Origin: Lethocerus indicus
Lineage: Eukaryota; Arthropoda; Insecta; Hemiptera; Belostomatidae
Assembly (NCBI GenBank): GCA_019843655.1
Contig: JACDQD010000004.1
Coordinates: 30,639,872-30,703,871 of the forward strand
Length of the DNA: 64,000 nt
Direction: 5' to 3'
Part shown: positions 52,203 to 64,000 of the stretch, in pieces
How the letters are laid out: each line of letters starts with the position of its first letter
Numbering within the stretch: position 1 is the first letter of the stretch
Made by a program: the position numbers and the translations under genes
Notes under the pieces: model-generated
Database searches by the model: none
What the model saw: only the letters and a program-made list of their open reading frames with translations
What the model was told of the DNA's origin: nothing

Positions 52203-55200
52203 CCCCAAATTCATGCAATGTTTGTGATGACCCAGAGGTGTGTAGGGGAACAACAAGGATTTTGAAGAATTGTTTCTTTTATGTAAGTGTGATTATTTTA
52301 TTTAGGAATAAATAATAAGGCAAGGAGGAGGAAGTTGGTAAGCTGTGATTATACCCAGGATACTTTATATATACATAAACATACGTGAAAAATAATTAAT
52401 TATCAAGCTGTCAATTTGTGTTCTCTTAAATGAACCAATAAAAAAAGTTGCTGACAAAAGAAATTATTTCACTTTGTTGCTATAAATGTTTGTAAATACC
52501 TTCAACTTCTTCCACAATTATTTATATATGCAAACATTCATTAACAGTTGAATGTCTTGATCTAATGTCTACTTGATATTGTAAATATCAAGCTTGATAT
52601 TGTAAATTCTTAGTTTAAATTGTTTGTTTTCATGGTAATTTAAATAATACAGTATGTGATTACACATTCAATTGTAACAAACAAATTTAGATTTGTTTAA
52701 TTTTTAGTGTTTATCTATAGTGAATTTCATTGGAACCTAAATTGACAGAAATTGTCTATTGTTTTTTTAAACTAATGTTTCAATAATATTTTTAATTTTG
52801 ATATTGAAATTAAGATATGCAAAGTATTAGGAATTAAATATTTTAACAATGTTTTCTTCAAAAGGCTTGATTAAAACCACATGTTACAAATAATTTTTAA
52901 TACTTGCTCATTTAATTACCAGAATACACCAAACTAGCCAACCTCTGCAGTTATTTGAAAAAAAAATTGAAGGAAGAGTATGATTGAAGGAACTAAGAAA
53001 TTTATTGTTGTTTGGTTGGGAGTGTAGAAATTAGGCTAATGCTCTTAGTACAAGTGGTGAAACACCTATATATAACAGGAATATGTCCGTGAAAAATAAA
53101 TAATGGTATAGGTGTTGTTCATGCAAGTATTAATCAAAAGTCATGGGTTGATTCTCATTTCAGGCTCACCAATTAGTTAAAACCACTTGTTATTTACTAA
53201 ATTTACTCTCAGCACTATAAATTTTCATTGTCTTTAAACAATTTTGCACATTCCTTATTTAAACTATTTTGATTAAATTAGAACAAAATGATTTTTTCAG
53301 TGCTTAAAAATCTTATGAATTCCTTTGGTGTATAACTTTATTATTGAATTAATACAGGGAAATATATGAATTCATACAAATGATGTTTCTTTCCCATTCA
53401 ACTTTTTCTAGAATTTGTATTCTGTTCTAAATAGATGTTGCTCGTAATTTTGTAATTTATATTTGTTAACAATATTTTGTTTTTTACTGATATAATCTTA
53501 TGTAAAAATTAGTTGGCTTATTTTCAGCATTAGAAATTTTGTTTTAAGATTATGAGCTTTTGCACATTTGTGATCCTAATGCTTTATTGTGAATATACTG
53601 CCTTAAGATAAGTTCCCTTTTATTTATATTGTACTAAAATGGGGACAGTCATTTGGAAAAAGTACTAACTGGAAGGTTAAAATTTCATTTTATGGCCAAT
53701 GACAATTTATAATTAAATAATTAGTATATTAGATTTGTTTTAATTTGTCTACACTGGTTTATATTAAATTGTTTTTTGTTATATTTATAACACACTTACA
53801 ATATTACTTAAGTAATCAGTTAATTTAAGATTACCTTATAATAATAATACATTTGTGCAATTGATTTTTGTGTAATAACAGTTTAATTAATTAATTAATT
53901 TGATTTAATAACAGTTTTATAATAAGGCATTACAATGCAAGTTAATAATTTGTTATAAAATTTGAATGAAGCTTTGGGAATTGGTATATTTGCTTATTTT
54001 TTATGTATACTGCAAATTATTTCTTTGTTTACTTTTTTCAATATTTAGCAGAGATCTATACATTTCAGTAACTGTAACATTTACATATATTTTAGTATAC
54101 ATTTAGCATGGTAATGTAATGGAAGAAACTTTAATGTAAACAATGTTGGCCTTGTTTTCTAATTTTTTTGTGTATAGTTTTTAATAAAATAATTATTTAT
54201 CTCTTATTATTTTTTTAAGTGGTTTGATGTTTGTTATCTTAAATAAGAATTATTTATCAGATATTTGTGTTAATGAAAATTATTTAAGATACATAATGTT
54301 GACTTTCTAACATATCTCCTAGGAAAGAAGTAAACATAGGAATTAATAAATTTGTGGTTATCTATTGGGAAATGTGATCATTATATTTGTGGTACAATCA
54401 ATCACAAAACTAATCTGGCCATTATTTTTTATTTTTATACAGTTTATTTTTAAAAACAATGTATATTCTTTGAATGGACACCATTGAATTATGTGGAATT
54501 GATATTGTGATTTTTGTCCATTATATTTATTAATAAATTATGTAGAGCATGTTATGTAGCAAATATTATCAAGACACAGTCTTGTTTCAGCTGTGATTGT
54601 GTGGCTGAGATATGCAAATTATTATAAGGATGGTATTGTATATTTTTTTGAAGGTATACTTTATTGTTTGTATTAACCTTTGACCATTTAGCAGCTCTTT
54701 ATATTATTCTGTGACTTATAGTTCAAAACATTATTATTCACTTTAGCTTAAAGTAAAATAATTAAGTAAATACTTAATTTTGTTGCACCTAAGTAATTGC
54801 AATAATTGGGGAATACTGTAGAATTGAATTGATTTATTTTCAATTTATTTAGTTCATTTATTACTATATGTTCCTAAGTAATGGAGTCCCCTGTATTATT
54901 CCTTTTTTCTGATATTAAAAATAGTTCAAATATGGAATAAACTACCTCTGTTGTATTTATTACTCACCATTCATATGGTTCAATGATTCAGAAAGTATAC
55001 AAACTATTTTAGGTTTTGGATAAAAACAATGATTAATTAATTAGTCATTGCTATACTAGAATTGTTCTGCATTTATCCTTTGCAGTGTTCTAATTGCATT
55101 GAATCCCATATGAATTTTTGTGGAGGTATATTAGACCAATAAACTCATAAATTATTTTAACAAATGATTCAGAGAGAATTATTATTTATTGAATATTATT

Positions 55201-57530
55201 GTTTGTCATTACATTTGAAATTAATCAAAAGTTTGTGTCAGTGTTGAAATGTGTTTAAAATGAATTTTCATGTGATTTATTTTTCTTGTTTTGTGGTTGA
55301 AGTATAAAAACTACAATGTTTTTCATTTAGTGTTCTGTAAACGTGTATAACAAACATATCACTTGCGATGTTCTTTAATAATTGGTCATTTAGTGTCTGC
55401 TAAAATAACAACCATTTTTGTATTGATTTATGGTAATATCCACCTAGATATCTGGGAGAAACTGTCATGGACAATTTATGACGTGTAAATTTTTATGGAA
55501 CTATAATTTGTGTCATTCAACACTTAATTGTTTTAATAAATTTCTTTACACTACATATTATCAAAAATTTGTTAAGCACTTAAAGAGCACTTTCTTGAAA
55601 ATTTGATCCGATATTAACTGCAATTTCTGTTCTGTTTTGTCTTTCATGTTGGTTGATCTTCCATTGAATAAAATTGAAATATGATTGTTGTATTATAGAA
55701 TTTGTATGGATATTTTATACAATATAAGTTTTTAACTGTCCTGTTAATATTTTATAAAGTTTATTAACTATGCGGATTGGATCTTTTGAATTTATGTATT
55801 TAAGGACATTTATTTTTAGGCCAAGCCTATTTATTTACCCAGGAATCAGTTCTTGGTAGTAATGTGTTGTAAATGAGAAAAAAGTTATTTAGATATTTTT
55901 GGGTAGAGTTAATCTAGAGCTGATAGTATTATACCTGTTTCTTGTGAATGAGAGCATCAGTATCATTTGTCAGTTTATATTATTACAGATTACAAACTTA
56001 TAACAATAGTCATATTTTAAGTTCTATAAGTTTGTCTATACCTTTCCTATACAATTAGTGGCTTAAGTGGCTTATGCTGAACAGTTGTTATTTCATAAAA
56101 TTGTTAGTAATATTAAAAATGAGCTATGAAGAAGACTTACCTCGCATTGTCAAAATGGTATAATATTTTCTCATAATCTTAATATTATTCTTACATTTTA
56201 GAAAATAAGAGACCATTATAATTGAAATGTTTCATTATAGTTTATGATAACATATTTGGAACAATGTGCCTATTCCAACTTTCCTTAAAAAATATTTAAT
56301 ATCGTACTAGATTTTTTATCTATTAATTTAGTGTGTATTGAAATTACTAACATTTTTCCTTAATTAGCTGGATCATTATTAATCATGATAAGTTCTCATT
56401 ATTTCCCTTTTTTATTGTCTCTTACTACATTATTGTTGTAGGCTTCAAATTCTTAGCATTTAGGATACTGTTATTAAATTAATGTTGCTTTAACATAGGG
56501 AGCAATCACAGTTCATATCTTCAACAAACTATAAAATGACCACAGATCTCATTTAAATGCCTGATATTACATTTTAAATTCATTGATTTATTGTAATGTT
56601 TTTATGCTTGACAACATTTTTATTTATTAGTTAATTCTGATTGTTATTAATGTACCTGTATTCATTTGTATACATTAAATAGAGTATTTATTTTAATTCT
56701 GAATTAAATTTTAGTATGTGGTTGTGAATGGTGTCAAATGCAATACACCCATATCAATTGGTACAATTGAGTAGTAATTAATTTAGTATTATTTAAGTTT
56801 TATTTTGTTATTGCCCTGGAAAATACTAATGATATGAACAAATTGTTTTTGTGGTTATTCATATGATACCTTGTTCTGTCATTACTTTAAGTAAGCACAA
56901 TGACATTGTTACTATTGACATTTTCCATTAATTCTCTCAATTTAATACTGGTACCTTACACAATTTAGAATTTGTTGATTTGGTATAAAAATGAGGTACT
57001 AATGTATGTTTTAATATCAAATAAAATAATGGCTATTCATTTCAGTTGTGGAAACACCTGCTGTACATACAGAATATCACCTTATGATTCTGGGAACCCT
57101 AAGACTACAATTTATTCAAAACTGTGCTGCCAGTAACAAAAAATTAAAATAAGCTTAAAAATAAATAGTTTTACATGTTATTTATAAAAATCGGAATATT
57201 GAAATATTTAAGTATCATGTATTAATTAAAATATACACACAAGTGTATGTACATTTATATTTGCAAAATGTTCATTTACATGACTCATTTTACATTAATA
57301 ATGAGGAAATAGTGATTATAAAATACCAAAATAATTAAAATAAACAAATTCACAGTATCAATTGTATTTAACATTCAATAAAGAAAATTTACAGAACAAA
57401 TTATAAATAAAGAGAATAAACGCTGAACATATTTAAAATGCAGCCAGATTACTTTACAATCCACTGCATGCAATTTATTTTTAAGGCATAACTTAATTGT
57501 TTCTCTAAATAGTAATCATGAGGTATTTTT
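52203..57530. other. Long AT-rich, CpG-depleted region 3' of the forkhead gene
   Basis: No coding exon is recognisable on either strand. AATAAA at 52437-52442 would give a short 3' UTR (about 235 nt). Many later hexamers (for example near 57376) leave open a 3' UTR several kilobases long. CpG is very rare until about 57530, like the gene bodies to the left. An imperfect tandem repeat (CTTGATATTGTAAAT twice) is near 52573-52608. Confidence 0.4.
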
Positions 57531-58330
57531 TTACGTTTGTGAGCTTCTCAGAGCAGTTTTAGTTTCATAGCTACTAAATAGACCTTCGTGTCCAGCCTGT
57601 ACTGAGTTAGCCCGTGTTCTTCCACTAACCTGCACGAATCGAGCAGTAAAACTAAAATAATGTCAGCTGATATTAGGCATACAATTTTTGTCGACATCCG
57701 CCCAGGTAACTGTGCATTCTGTCCAATATTACTTGTAATTTACAGTTGACAATAGCTTGAGTTGAGAAAATTTGTCGCCAGTGTTGTGCTTCAATACTTG
57801 TTTCAATCTTTATAAATTCCGAACGAGTATTACGGAAATATCGGAAGTCATAATGCATCATTTAACCGCTTAAATATTAATTGGAAAAAACAGTGACGCG
57901 CTGGTGTTCCTCTAATGCTGTGAAGCAACATGGAGTTGGATGGAACCAGCGAACCGAATCCGGCTCAAGGCTCATACCTGGCACACACACATGCGCCCAT
58001 GTGCCTGCTATTATTCTATCAGTTATGTCCGAACTGGAAAATTAATTAATAAAACATTTCAGAATTATATTCACGTTTCATGTAATAGATATACCGCATA
58101 AATCGTACGCCATAAATGGCTAGGTTGGCCAGTACACGCAGGAAGTGGAACCGAGCTTTATTTCCGATTGATTTAATACACCTTTTGAGAGGAAAATATT
58201 TATTTAAAAGATTCAATATCCACTTTTGTGAATATTGAATATATATATATAATCTATAATTAGAATATTTTAAAATAATGTTCTTCCATAAGTTGTCTGA
58301 GAATATTATTAAAACGTTATTTATTTTATT
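57531..58330. other. CpG-normal spacer without recognised gene
   Basis: CpG content rises abruptly here. A 39-codon plus-strand ORF from 57931 and minus-strand ORFs at 57673-57861 and 58046-58336 have no recognisable similarity. I support none as a gene. Confidence 0.3.
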
Positions 58331-58490
58331 TATCATCGCGCAGAGGCGGTAATACTGATCATTTCATCGAATGAAGGACTTCAGTACTAGATTACTTGGG
58401 TGGAAAGCAAGTTAAAGACCGTGTTTGATGGATTGGAGAGTGAGAAGCAGTAGAAGAATCGTTATCAGTTGGGAGATAGTTGCCCTGAGG
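58331..58490 (+). promoter_or_regulatory. Possible noncoding first exon with donor at 58491
   Basis: Sequence with balanced composition ends in CCTGAG|GTGAGT, a perfect 5' splice site. An initiator-like TCAGTT is at 58464-58469. The start is not defined and no ORF is conserved. It may be an alternative first exon of a gene to the right. Confidence 0.3.
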
Positions 58491-59386
58491 TGAGTCTTAT
58501 AAATGTCTTAGTGGTGTTTAGAAGTACGTTAGCGTGTAATCTTTATGTAGACAGTGTGCGGTCAATGTTAGATCTGGCTGTGTGTTTGTAGCCCCCTTAC
58601 ACCACTACATACTGGTGTCCCCAAACAGTATAAGATTACTTATATTAAATAATCCCTTGTTGCTTCATTTCCCTAGGATACTTCTATATTACATAAGAAT
58701 ACAACTTGAAATTCTTTCAATGTTCTATTGAAATGTTGGGTTAGATCGAATAGTCACTGAGGGTGGAGTCAAGTTATGTATCTTGGTCTAGGTTTCATAT
58801 TTCTAGAAATAGACCGTATCGCACGGGATGTCAGATATTCTTACCTACCGTTTTAGGGAACGATCAAATTTATTGACAATTGAAAAAATCGAATTTTGAA
58901 ATAAAGGAAAGTAATTCTAGTTTGTTCTTGAGTAGAAACTTAGTTTTTTGTTTTGTCTAAAGAGCGCATTTTCTATTGTTTCATAGTAGTGTTAATAATA
59001 GTTTCCAACTCTTTTACGTCCGGAAGGGCGAGGGATTTTATCGCGCTTTAAATTTCTTATTTAGTAGTTCGGCAGACGTTTGTTTAAACAGAATCGTTCG
59101 TATCAAGTTGTTACAGTCAGGATTCATACACGATCCCGGCCTGTCTGTTACTTGGAAATGTACCTCTCTATTATCCCATAACCTTCAAAGGTCACCCGTA
59201 ACCTTCTTCTATAGTCGCCGTTTTGTTTTTAAAATAAACTAAAATAATGGCGGATTAGTTTCGTCGGTGCAACGGGTGGCCTGCAATATCATCTCAGATA
59301 TCTACTGCGTCTATGGTTTTCGGAAAGAGGATACGAAATGTGGGACGTTATACATTCTTTTAAGGCTCTTCTTTCTTAGTAGGAAA

Positions 59387-59404
59387 GTTCCGAAGTTTCG
59401 GAAC
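59387..59404. repeat. 18-bp CpG-containing palindrome
   Basis: GTTCCGAA and its reverse complement TTCGGAAC are separated by GT. It lies upstream of the GC-rich promoter-like block. Confidence 0.8.
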
Positions 59405-59629
59405 TACCGCCAATATTTATTTAGCGATTAATCCTTAATACGATAAATTCGATTCGAGCGAAAGTTTATAAAGAACTGTAATATAGGGAAGATTATGGAA
59501 TAGGGGGATTATAGGGAATATATGGAATCAAATTGGAGAAAATGGACATCGGACTTAGTCTGCTAACTGGTTTTCAGGATTCCTATAAATAAGAATATCT
59601 GGAAATATAAGCATTATAAATGGGATCGG

Positions 59630-60242
59630 ATGGGTGGCTGAAGCGGGGGGTGCCGGCCGGAAGAAGCGGGGGTGGCGCTGCCCCCTCCGCACTGGATATA
59701 CACCAGACTGGATGGTCTCCTCTCACATCTTTTTTTTCTCTCTCACTCTCACTCTCACTCTCAGTTTTTATCTCTCCCACCCTATCCTTCTCAGTCTCAC
59801 ACCCTCTCCCTCTTTCTCTCCTCACTCACAGGACTCGGTCCTGTCTCACTTTCTCCGGGTGGCCGCTCAGTAGTCCCGCGTCGCTCTCTTCGCTCGCTTC
59901 GCTGTCCACTCACGCTCTCCACTCTTTCTCTCTCACTCCCTCATTCTTTCAAACACACTCCCTCCCTCCCTCCCTTCCGCCCGCCCTCCTTCTCCCCCTT
60001 TCACTGTCTCTCACTCTCCCAGGCACACAAACACACGCAGCGAGAGTTTGCCTACGCTGGCGTATTTATTCGCGGGTGCCGCCCGCGACCCTGTGCCCCG
60101 TTGTGCTCGCCCCTAGTAGTTAGTGAACCCAGGTAGTGAGCCCCGTTCCAGGCTAATTATCTCCGGAGTGTTTTCTGTTCGCCCGTCGAAACGAGTAACT
60201 CTCGGCTCAGTTTGCCATCCGAAAGAGGACTGCGTCCGTAAG
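59630..60242 (+). promoter_or_regulatory. GC/CpG-rich, GAGA-rich promoter and probable 5' UTR exon with donor at 60243
   Basis: The only strongly GC-rich block in the window. Its first half holds many CTCTC/CTCACT units (GAGAG on the minus strand, 59719-59990), the kind of site bound by GAGA factor at insect developmental promoters. The second half is CpG-rich and ends CCGTAAG|GTAAAA, a good splice donor. The ORFs through it are low-complexity Ser/Leu/Pro translations of the CT repeats. I read it as promoter plus noncoding first exon of a gene continuing beyond the right edge. Confidence 0.5.

Positions 60243-64000
<3,758 letters not shown>

Noticed and set aside
57931..58050. 39-codon ORF beginning MELDGTSEP
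   Set aside because: Short, no similarity, no splice donor in frame; CpG-rich composition alone is not evidence of coding.
59387..59404. Heat-shock element
   Set aside because: TTC and GAA units are one base apart rather than two, so it does not fit the nGAAn array.
59620..60136. Overlapping plus-strand ORFs of 154-167 codons through the CT-rich block
   Set aside because: They are Ser/Leu/Pro low-complexity translations of CT repeats, open in more than one frame at once, without domain or splice support.

Overview
The window is animal, almost certainly insect, nuclear DNA. It is AT-rich and has canonical GT-AG introns, long (TA)n and (GT)n microsatellites, degenerate tRNA-derived SINE heads and a hAT-type MITE. 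The recognisable proteins match insect families. I cannot name the species. No prokaryotic-style system (operon, CRISPR, phage) is present.

Layout, left to right. (1) 22-978, minus: the first three coding exons of a cationic amino acid transporter of the SLC7A4/CAT-4 type; the gene runs off the left edge. (2) 4614-4748, plus: TATA box, initiator and a short signal-peptide exon ending in a GTGAGT donor, a possible small secreted-peptide gene. (3) 6082-8824, minus: PYM (partner of Y14 and Mago), three exons, 185 aa. (4) 9645-22653, plus: unconventional myosin ID (Drosophila Myo31DF type), 18 coding exons, 1001 aa. (5) 25294-26025, minus: an intronless 243-codon lysine-rich ORF of unknown function, convergent with the myosin. 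(6) 27532-27906: a non-autonomous hAT-like element just upstream of (7) 27992-44026, plus: an integrin alpha subunit of the laminin-binding PS1 (multiple edematous wings) type, 18 coding exons, 1084 aa, plus a possible 27-nt microexon. (8) 47662-52202, plus: a short forkhead protein closest to FoxJ2/3, five coding exons, 231 aa. (9) About 57530-64000: no recognised coding exon, but CpG content returns and there are CT/GAGA-rich promoter-like sequences and two good splice donors (58491, 60243). This is probably the 5' untranslated part of a gene continuing to the right.

The gene models were built by joining exons by hand from splice signals, and phase was checked at every junction. Myosin (3006 nt), integrin (3255 nt), PYM (558 nt) and forkhead (696 nt) all close as exact multiples of three with no internal stop. 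These are separately transcribed eukaryotic genes, and I see no functional cluster. PYM acts on the exon junction complex, myosin ID and the integrin act in epithelial and adhesion biology, and the forkhead protein is a transcription factor.

The most useful points for a second look are the integrin microexon, the tandem splice acceptors at integrin exon 10, the candidate secreted-peptide gene at 4.6 kb, the lysine-rich orphan ORF, and a strong CpG mosaic (depleted from about 4 to 57.5 kb, normal outside) that fits germline gene-body methylation.
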